Part shown: positions 52,406 to 64,000 of the stretch, one piece after another
How the letters are laid out: each line of letters begins with the position of its first letter
Position numbering within the stretch: position 1 is the first letter of the stretch
Translations under genes and position numbers: made by a program
Assembly: GCA_033026295.1 (NCBI GenBank)
Contig: CM065187.1
Span: forward strand, 16,464,388-16,528,387
Length of the DNA stretch: 64,000 nt
Reading direction: 5' to 3'
Source of the DNA: Channa striata
Taxonomy: Eukaryota; Chordata; Actinopteri; Anabantiformes; Channidae
Notes under the pieces: generated by a model
Databases searched by the model: none
Seen by the model: only the letters and a program-made list of their open reading frames with translations
Told to the model about the DNA's origin: nothing

Positions 52406-54827
52406 AAATTGCAGACAAATTCCCATTTACCAGAATAAGGTATTGCCAGTTTAGGCTGGTGATGTTTACCTACAGTTATAACAGGCTTGTTCGATCCCCC
52501 TAGTAGCTGTTTGGAGGAAATAATACCCACAATACGTTTAAATGTACAGTCCACAATAAATGACTCGTTTTAAGATTATCAGCAACATTTTATCAGATTG
52601 TCTTGTTTGTGCTCAGAAAACCTCAGGTAGAAACATTGGTCCTGGATCTGTAAATGAGGGAGAGAATATGGGTCAGGCCAGGTATCTTATTGGCACAAAG
52701 GGCAGCCTCACCCTCACACAATGAAACCAAAAAAAAAAAAAAAAGATAATAAGTTGGAACTAAATCTAAAAGTAAATTGAGACTGAGCTAAAAATCCTTA
52801 GAAATGTAAAACTGTGACGTGAGCTTGAGCAGGTGGAGATTGTAGTGAGTTCGAAGCTGCCGTGTCTCTGATCACCTCTGCAGCAGCTGCAGTTACAGCA
52901 GGCTAAATCTGCAAGCTCTCATTTGGTCCCAACTAACTTGTATTGCCCTGTTGTGCTGGAATCTTATGTGGTCACGTTGTGTTTGGTTTGATAACTGTGT
53001 TTTATGTGATAATGTAGTTGGATCCGCCCGTGTCCCAGTCCCAGCGTAGTATTGTGCTGAATTCTACAGAAGTGAATGGATGTAGGCTTCCCCAGCTGTA
53101 GGCATCTATTTTACTGTGTCAGCACCAGCAGCAGTGGCTGAGGGTTAGTGTCCCCTGTTGGCCGTGGAGGGCATTAATAAGCATATGCAAAATCCTACAA
53201 TAATTGTGTAGGTAATAATTTGTCCTACACTTGATTTCATATACTAAGTCGCTTTGCTTCTTAAAAGAAAATCAGTAATTAAATTGGAAGGGATTAGGAG
53301 CTTTTTATTGTGAGCAGATTAATGATGTCATCGAGAGACAAATCCTTGAACCGTCCCCATACCCATTTAGATTTTACAGGAATAAGGGCTTATTTTTTGA
53401 ATCACATCAGAAATCCATTTGAATCTTTCAGAATAATTCAAAAATTGTATGAGCCCACAAAGTCAAAATCCAATGCAGTGTCAGTGGAGCCTCTTCAAAA
53501 TGTTATTACCTGAATACATCTTTCAATACAGTCCTCATTGCTATTATTTCCAGTTTGTAAGATGGTAGTCTGTGAAAAAACTGAATTGAGTTTGACAGGA
53601 TGGTTTAAAAAGGAGGTGGATTTTCCTTTAAATCAAGACGAAAACCAAACCATTCATACTACACTATTACCCTTATTATTGCATTATGTGAAGCATTATG
53701 ACTACCAATTATAGCACAATCAACCAGGGTGTTGATAATTATAATTACTGTGAAGGTTACGCTGCCTCCAAAGGTCTTACCGACAGCAGACCCAGGCTCA
53801 AAACAATTCTGCATTAGAATATGCTGTCAAGGAGCTGACAAAAATACATATAGTACATACGCTTAAATAAGCAGTCCTCTGCCTCCCACGCAATCTCCAT
53901 GCTTTCCCAAAAGGTTGGGATTCATCAGTTTAAAGGTGATAATAGCAGTGCAGAGTCAGTGATTGTGCAAACTGACAGCTTCGTGACAGTTTGTCAGCTC
54001 TTCAACAAGCCTGTGTCATCAACATTTACTATGATGAGAGCTGGCACCCTAAAGGCACCGTGTTACCTGCATACGCGGCACCGTCAGTCCTGCACATACG
54101 CACATCTCGTTGGTTGCTCAGGTTTCCCATAATAGGGGTGTCTCGTGAGAACACAAAAAGCAGATGAATAATTAGTATTCTATAACAAAAATGGGGATAG
54201 ATTTAATAGTCTTATAATTAATTTTATTTTTCTGCTCAAAAAGGAAAAGAAGCAAGGAGAGATAATAAGTATGTGAACGAGAAGCATAACCAGATAGAGA
54301 GGAAGAGGCAGACAGGATTTTATCAGTCTGAAACTTATCAAAAGTGTTAAAAAAATAACTCCAGGACATTAATCTCTGTCAGTTGTTAGAATAAAATATT
54401 CTATTGGTTTTGTTTTTTTTGTTAAATGCTGTCATCAGGAGCTGCCTATCAGCTGCAAAGCAAACAGGTTGAAAAAAAAAAAAATCCATGATTACTTCCT
54501 AAATTGTCTTGATGCCACATCTTCCCATTCCCCGAATGCTGATTGTGTCATTACCATTTACTGTATGATGACCTGATAGGAGCTATGGAATATTTAGGCA
54601 AATAGAGGATGAGCCGAAACTGCATGGAGAGCCGCCCTTTCAATTTAACAACTAAACTGAATACAATGCAACTAAATGAAACCCTGGTGTCTCATTGCAA
54701 ACACTAATGAAATAGTTGTTATTCACATAAGGACGAGTGAAAACGAGCACAATTAAACATGAATCAAGACAATTTTAAAGAATTGAGTGTTATTTGCACA
54801 GGATTGCCACGCAGTGGGACACTGCGC

Positions 54828-55050
54828 ACACTCACTGGCCACTATATTAGGTACACCCGTGCAACGAAATGCAATCCAATAGAGCAGGTCTGCCATTGAA
54901 TTCTACTTTTACAATGTTATAATCTCTCGGTTTTTAAGCTAAAACTGTCAGAAAGGTGATAATTCTACTACTTTATTATTGAGGTCAAAGTGGTAGTGGA
55001 GTCATACTGGAGTGCAACATAGGACGAGTTGGTTCTAATGTTTTGGCTAT
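54828..55050 (+). repeat. dispersed repeat with 'CACTCACTGGCCACTATATTAGGTACACC' type terminus
   Basis: CACTCACTGGCCACTATA, TTAGGTACACCCGTGCAACG, AATGCAATCCAATA, GAATTCTACTTTTA and the end GTTGGTTCTAATGTTTTGGC match, in order, a repeat seen throughout teleost genomes. The class is not assigned here. Confidence 0.8.
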
Positions 55051-55242
55051 CCATTCATTTTAAACCGGCTGGCAGATATGCATTATAACATTATAATAAT
55101 AACATTAACAAACATGCAAGTAGAATCCCTGGCTACGGGCTTGCATTGAGAGTGATGGAGAGAGAGCACATGTGTTTGCACATTCAGTTGTAACATCCAC
55201 AGCATTGATGCATGTTGTTTTCTCATCATCAGCGAACCATAC

Positions 55243-55556
55243 CTATGTTCATTTCAGAGATGTTCTCACATTTTAGGCACATCCTCTCATCATAATCATA
55301 CACCCACTGTATGTAACTGCTGCAGACTTCTGCAGTACAGTCAGGACTACAGACTGCTGTCACTAAATGCCCTTGCTCAATCAGCAATGGGGAATCAAAT
55401 TCTGTTGACTCAACATTTGTTTCTCTGGGTGACCTGTTATCCACCTCACTTCCAACCACAGTCCCCACCGCAGATGCCACGTTAGACACTTCTACAAATG
55501 ACACCTCAAGATAAAATTTGTACGTATGAGGCCGACACTGATAGCGCGGCTTGCCA
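55243..55556 (-). other. candidate orphan exon, Cys-rich, unrecognised
   Basis: On the minus strand an open frame runs the full 314 nt between an acceptor-like TTGCTGTAATTTAG and a donor-like ATAG|GTATGG. It reads GKPRYQCRPHTYKFYLEV near the start and then an acidic Ser/Thr stretch. It ends with a cysteine cluster (VCSPDCTAEVC, then RMCLKCENIS). The six cysteines suggest a secreted or zinc-binding segment, but I know no matching family and it is not astrotactin. Without splicing the frame ends at 55229. Chance is a real alternative, since the window holds many frames of this size. Confidence 0.25.
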
Positions 55557-56618
55557 CTAAATTACAGCAATAGCTATTTGTTCCAAGGTTCGCCTGGTAT
55601 AATGGCACATAATTTCATGCAAATCTTTAAAAAATTTAGTCAGAAACAGACTGTCCTGTAAGTATTTATAGCGCCGATTGCAATGCCATTCCAAATGTAC
55701 TTTGCAGTATGTGATAGATAAAACTGCTGTATGGGTGGATTTGAGACAGTGAGACTTGTTCCTAAAGTTCTGAGCTGAGTCTTTGGAAGCATTTCCTGCT
55801 AACAAGAGGGCCTGCCAGTGCCACTCAGACTTTATCGCTGATGTCCACACCCATGCTAACTCCTACTGTGCTCAATCACAGTGGCAGCTGCTCGACTGTG
55901 CACTGACCACCTCCCACAGAAAACCAATCATATTTTCAGAGATGCCGCCGGTGAGCCTCCCAGCATGAAGGAGAAGGTGAGTTATGACTTCAGTACACAC
56001 AACCAAGGTGTGGCAGTAACCGTGTTAGAAAGGTGCCGTGCCTTGAAGAAAGCAGATATGTCAAACAAACATCCCAGAAGTTAAATGAAAGTCATTATAA
56101 TGCATCTTTCTGGAAAAAGTATATGTATTGGTTTTTTAAAGAAAAACAATATAAATCCAAACTGGTCTAACAAAGCAGTTGATCCAAGTAATCCATAAAT
56201 ACTGCCAGGCATCACCCTACAGTGCCTAACAACACATACGAGTGTGAAGTAAGCGATGAATTACTAGAACAGCAATTATTTTAGCGTGGGACCAGCAGAC
56301 CTCTGGGAACCTTTTGTGACAGTGTGAATAGAATAAACAAATTGCAGCTTGCAGTGGGACCTGGATTATCTCTCATTAGCAGTAAATACAATCTGTCATG
56401 TGTGCCATTGTTCATGCATCCACCTGTGTAAGTGTCTTTGCACATAATCGCACCTCTATTTTTGCTCAGGTCTAAATATATGTTTTTATTTATTTATTTA
56501 TTTTTTTGTCAGGACATTATCACCAGTAACCCACTAAAAAAACAATTAATTCAGATTTTATCTGTGGATCTATAAATGCTTTGTCCCCTGCACACTTCAG
56601 GATTAGCAAGGCATAGTG

Positions 56619-56645
56619 CCAAAAAAAAAAAAAAAAAAAAAAAAA
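56619..56645. repeat. poly-A tract (about 27 nt)
   Basis: The longest A run in the window. The sequence before it is not a recognised element. Confidence 0.9.
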
Positions 56646-57184
56646 CAAGAGCCCTCCTACTCCTAATGTATTTAAAGTGACACATTAATGGGATAAACAG
56701 GCCCCTTATCTGCTGAGTGCACAGGCTTCTTCTAAAACACTACAATCCCATTAACAAGACCTTTTCTGATTTCACATCTCTCTCACTCTATTTTACTATA
56801 ATAAAGGCTTGTCCACCAATGGGTGTTTTCTGCAAGTGCCAAAGTGGGAGGTTCGTGGGTAGTAATGCACACATTAAGACTTACTAATCCTTTGTTTTGG
56901 CCTCTTCAGCTCAGACCTTGGTAAAATGGGAAGGGCGCAATGCATCGTTCCAGTGATTAGAAACTACACTTACAGCACTAGTGTCAACACTGTGTCAAGG
57001 AAAGTTAAAATTAATTGTAAACATGTGAATAATTCTGCCAATAAACACAGCTTATGCTCTCAAGGTATGTAATGTTAAGAGGTCTGTGCAGCACTGAGCG
57101 AATGCGGCGTAATTTGACTACTGTTATATCAGGGAGATATTTACAGAACATTTAAATTACCATCTGTGGCATATTAATATGCGA

Positions 57185-59582
57185 ATGCAAGTTATCAATT
57201 TAGTGGGGTATTTACTACTACAGATGTAAATGAGGACGGCCACAGTTCATCTGCTTTGTAAGTTCCACTTAATGATATCTGATGACAGTCTGTTTTGACA
57301 CATGTTGCACGTCTGAAAGGCACCGGGCATTTGGTAAAAGAAAGTGTTTCTGTTAATAAAGTTAGAGAAACTGCTTGCAGAACAGACATATCTGTGCAAG
57401 ACTGTATTCATCCCACAGATGTGTCTACAGACTGCAGGTAAATGGCAAAATGTCAGCCACTTAACATTAACGTCAATGATCGAAGGGACTCAATAAGCCA
57501 CTGGGAGTTATTACTTATTAGAATATTGTCTCAATAGCTTTGCCCTGAACCACATGAATCTCAGCCATTCAAACCAGGATACTGTATGTTTATTGAAAGT
57601 TAGAGACCAAACTCTTGAAACAGCAGCTTTTACAACTTACTCACTGGCATTATGAGGAATTACCACAAAACCAGAAGATTAAAGATTTTGGATTTTAAAG
57701 ATGAAGATTTAGATGAAGCTGCTAACTGCTTAATGAGCTGAATCATCCTGACCGCACCGATCTCAACTGCTGGATTGTTTTTCACGATGGCCCTGCAACA
57801 ATTATGGCCATATAAAAACAGGCAATAATCGCCTTGGAACAACAGATCGTGATGTGTTCAACACGATCAACTGAAAACACACTGTCAAAAGACAAATTTG
57901 GAGATGGAATTCAACTGGGTGTCTTCCATATCAGAGCATGCAGTTTGGGGACGAGGAGAAAATCATAAGGAGCCTGGTCAAGGATTTGATACATAATGGA
58001 TGTTGCCTGTCAGCGGTTGCCACATGGGATGTTTCTTTCTACAGCTCCGACTTGGCTCAGGCACCTTCTTGCTGCAGTAAATCCCCATTCTCCTGCTGGA
58101 TTTTAGCCTCTGCTCACTAACCTTGCTCTGGAATAGTTTCAGATATAGAAATGCATTCCTGCTCTAGTAATTGCATACTACAACCCTGTCTTAACTTTAA
58201 TTACTTGCTTCCGCATTAGTCTCCCTTGGATGCTCTTAGGTTGCTCCTATATGGCAGATTTATGCTCATATGTGTGAACACGACCTCCTCCTGCAAGCTC
58301 TCAAAGTGGCACCTCAGCTTGCTCACGCACAGACGATGCCGCTCGGTGAAACCAGTGCTTAGAAGCATCAAAGCTCTCCGCTGCTGGGACACCTGCTTGG
58401 ACAACCACAATCATGGGGGTTGCAGGGCCAGATCATATCTGGGTGAGCCCATGCTGGCAGCCATACTTCAAACTTTCAGTCCATAGTAGGAACAGACACA
58501 CACAGAGCAAAAAGGCCATGTGCAGTATCTTCTCCCCCAACCGCCAAGACAGCTTCTGCATTTTCATTGTCCTTCTGTCCAAGAATTGGTAAACAAGGTC
58601 GATATAAGACACAAACCCAACACTGCGCAATATGTCCTATTTGGGTCAATACCATGTACTGTCTCACTTTACCAAAGACAAAAAGAGCTTCAAAGCCCCC
58701 TTACCTGAAAGTAAGTTCTTTTAGTGGGATTTTGTTGTTGCAGTTAATGTGAAGTCGTATAGAATAACTGAAATTAGTATTACTCTGTTTTCCGTAAGGT
58801 TCATATCTAAGGCCCTATAAATCATGTGCCACAGTAACTTCCTTAGCTCTCATTCCCACCTTAGAAGCAATTGTTTCTGTTTAAGAAGTTCTTCTCGGCC
58901 ACTCAGACAACCTCTGTGGTAATGACTCTCCAAGGCAATTTTGGTGGAGGAATGGGTGAAAAGAGCACGTCTGATTCTTTATACATTATAATTATATCTC
59001 AAACAAACACTTCAGCTTATATCCAACACCTTCCAGTGTGCTGTATGTGTTAATGTGTCACTTCAGGTCTTCAGTTATTCAGGTCTTGGCACCGGCACTG
59101 GATTCTTGCTGTGTCTCTCATGTATTCGCCCGTAATGAATTTTGTCATGCTACTGACTACGTTACAAAGGTAAAGAGGAATCTGTCTGTGCCTGTTTTCT
59201 TTACAGGAATTGGTCTAACGTGACATGATGAGCTTGACACTTCGCCAGCTGTTTGCAGGAGCTGTCTTCTGTCTGGCACAGACTCCGTGGTGACCAACAC
59301 GAAGGTCTTAATCATTCTCAAACAGGAAGTGGATTATGAGCCGCTGCTCTCTGGCTCTGCAGCCCGTACCAGCATGTTTACTATTATAGTGCATCCTTTA
59401 ATGACTTCCATATCAGCCTGTGGCAAAGCAACGTTGGTGCGCTGGATAGGAAGACCGAGTGCTCGGCACGGTCATCAGTTTACTGCTGTGCCCTTTGTAC
59501 TGAAGCTTTTTTTTAAGAACATAAACTGGGCAAACTGAAGAAAAGATCCTGTTTATAACTGTGATACTCAGAAACACCACAG
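57185..59582 (+). repeat. 2.4-kb tandem direct duplication, unit 1
   Basis: The 2398-nt unit is repeated immediately downstream at 59583-61983. Aligning the two by eye gives no substitutions and five one-base length differences, all in mononucleotide runs: 57325-57327 G, 57347-57349 T, 58696-58700 C, 58845 A and 59129-59131 C. The unit starts with ATGCAA, which recurs at the internal joint and again right after unit 2. It contains no recognised gene or element; its short open frames lack domains and simply appear twice. Confidence 0.97.
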
Positions 59583-61983
59583 ATGCAAGTTATCAATTTA
59601 GTGGGGTATTTACTACTACAGATGTAAATGAGGACGGCCACAGTTCATCTGCTTTGTAAGTTCCACTTAATGATATCTGATGACAGTCTGTTTTGACACA
59701 TGTTGCACGTCTGAAAGGCACCGGGGCATTTGGTAAAAGAAAGTGTTTTCTGTTAATAAAGTTAGAGAAACTGCTTGCAGAACAGACATATCTGTGCAAG
59801 ACTGTATTCATCCCACAGATGTGTCTACAGACTGCAGGTAAATGGCAAAATGTCAGCCACTTAACATTAACGTCAATGATCGAAGGGACTCAATAAGCCA
59901 CTGGGAGTTATTACTTATTAGAATATTGTCTCAATAGCTTTGCCCTGAACCACATGAATCTCAGCCATTCAAACCAGGATACTGTATGTTTATTGAAAGT
60001 TAGAGACCAAACTCTTGAAACAGCAGCTTTTACAACTTACTCACTGGCATTATGAGGAATTACCACAAAACCAGAAGATTAAAGATTTTGGATTTTAAAG
60101 ATGAAGATTTAGATGAAGCTGCTAACTGCTTAATGAGCTGAATCATCCTGACCGCACCGATCTCAACTGCTGGATTGTTTTTCACGATGGCCCTGCAACA
60201 ATTATGGCCATATAAAAACAGGCAATAATCGCCTTGGAACAACAGATCGTGATGTGTTCAACACGATCAACTGAAAACACACTGTCAAAAGACAAATTTG
60301 GAGATGGAATTCAACTGGGTGTCTTCCATATCAGAGCATGCAGTTTGGGGACGAGGAGAAAATCATAAGGAGCCTGGTCAAGGATTTGATACATAATGGA
60401 TGTTGCCTGTCAGCGGTTGCCACATGGGATGTTTCTTTCTACAGCTCCGACTTGGCTCAGGCACCTTCTTGCTGCAGTAAATCCCCATTCTCCTGCTGGA
60501 TTTTAGCCTCTGCTCACTAACCTTGCTCTGGAATAGTTTCAGATATAGAAATGCATTCCTGCTCTAGTAATTGCATACTACAACCCTGTCTTAACTTTAA
60601 TTACTTGCTTCCGCATTAGTCTCCCTTGGATGCTCTTAGGTTGCTCCTATATGGCAGATTTATGCTCATATGTGTGAACACGACCTCCTCCTGCAAGCTC
60701 TCAAAGTGGCACCTCAGCTTGCTCACGCACAGACGATGCCGCTCGGTGAAACCAGTGCTTAGAAGCATCAAAGCTCTCCGCTGCTGGGACACCTGCTTGG
60801 ACAACCACAATCATGGGGGTTGCAGGGCCAGATCATATCTGGGTGAGCCCATGCTGGCAGCCATACTTCAAACTTTCAGTCCATAGTAGGAACAGACACA
60901 CACAGAGCAAAAAGGCCATGTGCAGTATCTTCTCCCCCAACCGCCAAGACAGCTTCTGCATTTTCATTGTCCTTCTGTCCAAGAATTGGTAAACAAGGTC
61001 GATATAAGACACAAACCCAACACTGCGCAATATGTCCTATTTGGGTCAATACCATGTACTGTCTCACTTTACCAAAGACAAAAAGAGCTTCAAAGCCCCT
61101 TACCTGAAAGTAAGTTCTTTTAGTGGGATTTTGTTGTTGCAGTTAATGTGAAGTCGTATAGAATAACTGAAATTAGTATTACTCTGTTTTCCGTAAGGTT
61201 CATATCTAAGGCCCTATAAATCATGTGCCACAGTAACTTCCTTAAGCTCTCATTCCCACCTTAGAAGCAATTGTTTCTGTTTAAGAAGTTCTTCTCGGCC
61301 ACTCAGACAACCTCTGTGGTAATGACTCTCCAAGGCAATTTTGGTGGAGGAATGGGTGAAAAGAGCACGTCTGATTCTTTATACATTATAATTATATCTC
61401 AAACAAACACTTCAGCTTATATCCAACACCTTCCAGTGTGCTGTATGTGTTAATGTGTCACTTCAGGTCTTCAGTTATTCAGGTCTTGGCACCGGCACTG
61501 GATTCTTGCTGTGTCTCTCATGTATTCGCCCCGTAATGAATTTTGTCATGCTACTGACTACGTTACAAAGGTAAAGAGGAATCTGTCTGTGCCTGTTTTC
61601 TTTACAGGAATTGGTCTAACGTGACATGATGAGCTTGACACTTCGCCAGCTGTTTGCAGGAGCTGTCTTCTGTCTGGCACAGACTCCGTGGTGACCAACA
61701 CGAAGGTCTTAATCATTCTCAAACAGGAAGTGGATTATGAGCCGCTGCTCTCTGGCTCTGCAGCCCGTACCAGCATGTTTACTATTATAGTGCATCCTTT
61801 AATGACTTCCATATCAGCCTGTGGCAAAGCAACGTTGGTGCGCTGGATAGGAAGACCGAGTGCTCGGCACGGTCATCAGTTTACTGCTGTGCCCTTTGTA
61901 CTGAAGCTTTTTTTTAAGAACATAAACTGGGCAAACTGAAGAAAAGATCCTGTTTATAACTGTGATACTCAGAAACACCACAG
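59583..61983 (+). repeat. 2.4-kb tandem direct duplication, unit 2
   Basis: The 2401-nt second copy differs from unit 1 only by single bases: +G at 59723-59726, +T at 59746-59749, -C at 61096-61099, +A at 61244-61245 and +C at 61529-61532. Identity ends exactly at ATGCAA (61984-61989), after which the sequence becomes an A-rich unique flank. Complete identity outside homopolymers implies a very recent duplication or an assembly artefact. Confidence 0.97.
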
Positions 61984-63252
61984 ATGCAAAAACAAAAAAC
62001 AAATAACTTTATGCAGAAATTATATTATTCAAAAAATATAAACTACTAATCCATTTACAAAAGATGAAGCATGTTTCAGATCTCTATGCCTTCAGGCACT
62101 ACAGTATACTTTAAGGTGCTGGCTTGATGTAAATGGCACCTTTGATTTTGCATGATTAAGCAAAATGTTTCACCTTGTCAAATGTCACTTAATAGTGTGA
62201 TTGCAGTTGCTGAATATTTGTACTTTCCCATGTGGCTATCATTCTGCAACCTGAGAAAAATGTGTACAGAGACTGCCATTCTACCCTGCACAGCACTAAA
62301 CCCTGAGAAAAATTTGCAGCTCTGCCACTATTGTGTCTTTTTTTTCTGGCATTTTTTCATAAATCTCTGTTATAACTTTCATGATGAGTAGTCATTGCTG
62401 GAAGTCTCGCGCCCAAATCTCCCTTGGCTGCCGGTTCCAGGGTACAACCTCTGCTGCCATCTGTAATCTTGAAGCCAGTTGATTAATTTCTTTTCAGGTG
62501 ACTGAACCACTTTAAGGTTCCAGATCAGGCTTCGTCTCTGTCTCTCCTGATACGACACCTAAAGTGATGGCTCGCTTGTAGTAGCTTCTATTTTATTCTA
62601 ACTTGCTGAAGTTTGAGCCATCTAATATTTACTTGTCCATTACCATGTTAACCTTGGATTCGTAGGATCTTTTATTTCCTCGCCTATTTCCCCAGGGATA
62701 TGTTTGTTGTCAGTGTACGGCTGTATATGGGTTTCCTTTCCTTAAATGATTGTGTTTAGTTTGACATCCCACTGGCCCAGCCACCTTCTTCTCATCTCTC
62801 AAGTCATTACTACTGTTCTTTTGCCAACTGTGTGCTGTATGTTTTTATCAAATCTGAGTCCCGAGATTAAATAAAACGAAATCCATTTACGGCTTTCCTG
62901 TATTTTTTACTAACATATTTTACATAAAAAAGCTATTTTAATGCCGCTTTTCTAATCACATTAAAACAATGGGCATTTTTTCACAGAGATCTAAGGATCA
63001 ATAACCAGAGAAGTATGAGACTTTGGATGATAAAACTTTTGCAATTTAGTATCAAATTTAAACTTCCTGCTCTGTTTGCAGTGCTGGAGCACTTCCACCA
63101 TATCTTGCATTACTTCTCGGTGACATTCATTAACCTTGTCCTGACCCTTTTTTTTTTCATTATTCTGTCTTTGTTGCTTACCAGGAGACTCTGCTGCAGC
63201 AGCACAAATTGTGGTAGCCAAAGAAAAGTAAAATTAATTCTCTATCAGTGAA

Positions 63253-63420
63253 CGTACACTTTCTTTGGAAAGGATTCAGACCCTTGGAATTTTCACCATT
63301 TTTCTTTTTCTTTTTTTTTTTATGCACAAAAACACAATTTAGGTCCTATAGTTTTATTCTGTTATTTTAAGCTAATAAACAGTATAAAACAAATTTTAAA
63401 GTGCAAATTTATTATAAATC
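63253..63420. repeat. possible degenerate 'GGAAAGTATTCAGACCC' type repeat
   Basis: TACACTTTCTTTGGAAAGG, ATTCAGACCCTTGGAATTTT, CACCATTTTT resembles the end of a widespread fish repeat reading 'gcattcggaaagtattcagacccc'. The rest is too AT-rich and diverged to assign. Confidence 0.4.
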
Positions 63421-64000
63421 TACAACATTATTTTGTAGATTTGTAGCCACTTTGCTACAAAACGTGGCCAGGTGCATTCTGTTTGATTTTTATTTTTCAC
63501 CACCTGTTTTCTAAAAGCTTGAAACAGCAGCATTTCTGTCCAAAGGCAATTATCTGGGGAGAAAACTGATTTTAAAATGATTTAGAAATAGAATCTGGCA
63601 ATCACATCTGGCTTGATAAGCAGATACACCTCGTAATTTTAGAAGAACTAGTGCCATGGTCCAGTATTCTGAACTCATTCATGTCATGTATTAAACTGGG
63701 TGAAAACAGCAGGGCAGACTTGTTCTCGTTCTTCATCCTTCTTTTCTTCTGTCTCAGCAGTTCACTGCCTTTGAATGACTCACTCATGTGTCATGTGTGA
63801 ATGGGGCTTTGTAGTAGTGCAACACATGCACAATCCTGCAAATATTGCCCACTATAAAGAATGAACCTATGCTGATTTTTAAGAGTTAATTAATTTCCTG
63901 TGGTCATGACTATGTCTCGCCTGATTAATGATGGTAATGCAACTGGCATGCTGAGTTAGGTCCCCTGTCACTGGAGATAAATCAGTGGTGCACTGTAAAG

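Larger units (their letters stand above)
47632..64000 (-). other. astn2: astn2 intron upstream of probable exon 2, partial (at least 16.4 kb)
   Basis: Sequence on the 5' side of the exon at 47631 runs to the window edge. The first astrotactin coding exon is expected to be GC-rich, with a signal peptide followed by an acidic block ending near a TELPFF-like motif. Nothing here fits. Apart from the SINE, the TTATTAGGTACACC-type repeat, the candidate orphan exon, the poly-A tract, the tandem duplication and a final degenerate repeat, I see no supported features in 47640-52220, 52410-54820, 55560-56610, 56650-57180, 61990-63250 and 63420-64000. Confidence 0.75.

Noticed and set aside
57660..58667. 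Several 60-86 codon frames inside the tandem duplication, each appearing twice
   Set aside because: Their duplication follows from the DNA duplication and not from selection on proteins. None has a recognised motif.
1..64000. Nested TRIM32 gene, CRISPR arrays, tRNA or rRNA genes
   Set aside because: TRIM32 is nested in mammalian ASTN2, but no long single-exon RING/B-box/NHL frame exists here. No regular spacer arrays or intact cloverleaf tRNA genes were seen; the only pol III boxes belong to a SINE.

Overview
This window is vertebrate nuclear DNA, almost certainly from a ray-finned (teleost, probably percomorph) fish. It is AT-rich and intron-dominated, with CA microsatellites. It carries several degenerate repeats of types that are common in teleost genomes: a LINE reverse-transcriptase tail, a tRNA-derived SINE, and a widely dispersed repeat containing the 'ggactgtgggaggaaacc' block. 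There is no bacterial or viral gene organisation.

The one protein-coding gene I can support is a minus-strand astrotactin, best matched to astn2. Three consecutive internal exons are present, each with consensus splice sites and compatible phases. 47631-47444 encodes the extracellular segment just before the first membrane span. 21845-21419 encodes that span and the start of the cytoplasmic loop. 897-745 continues the loop. They are separated by introns of about 25.6 kb and 20.5 kb. The first coding exon (signal peptide) should lie beyond position 64000. The remaining exons (second membrane span, EGF-like, MACPF and fibronectin-III parts) should lie before position 1.

The layout in window order is as follows. 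1-744 is partial downstream intron. 745-897 is an exon. 898-21418 is intron with a LINE fragment, two copies of the common teleost repeat, one member of a paralogous 105-bp element pair and a promoter-like patch near 17.8-18.3 kb. 21419-21845 is an exon. 21846-47443 is intron with the second member of that pair, a perfect 37-bp palindrome, a palindromic CRE-like cluster and several repeats. 47444-47631 is an exon. 47632-64000 is intron with a SINE, a possible orphan exon near 55.2-55.6 kb and a 2.4-kb direct tandem duplication at 57185-61983.

The most notable features are the tandem duplication, the candidate intronic transcription start and the duplicated 105-bp element. The duplication shows zero substitutions between copies, only five single-base homopolymer-length differences, and a 6-bp ATGCAA microhomology at its joints. 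The candidate start has a perfect RFX X-box 48 bp before a short ORF that ends in a strong splice donor. Conservation and transcription claims here are inferences from sequence alone.
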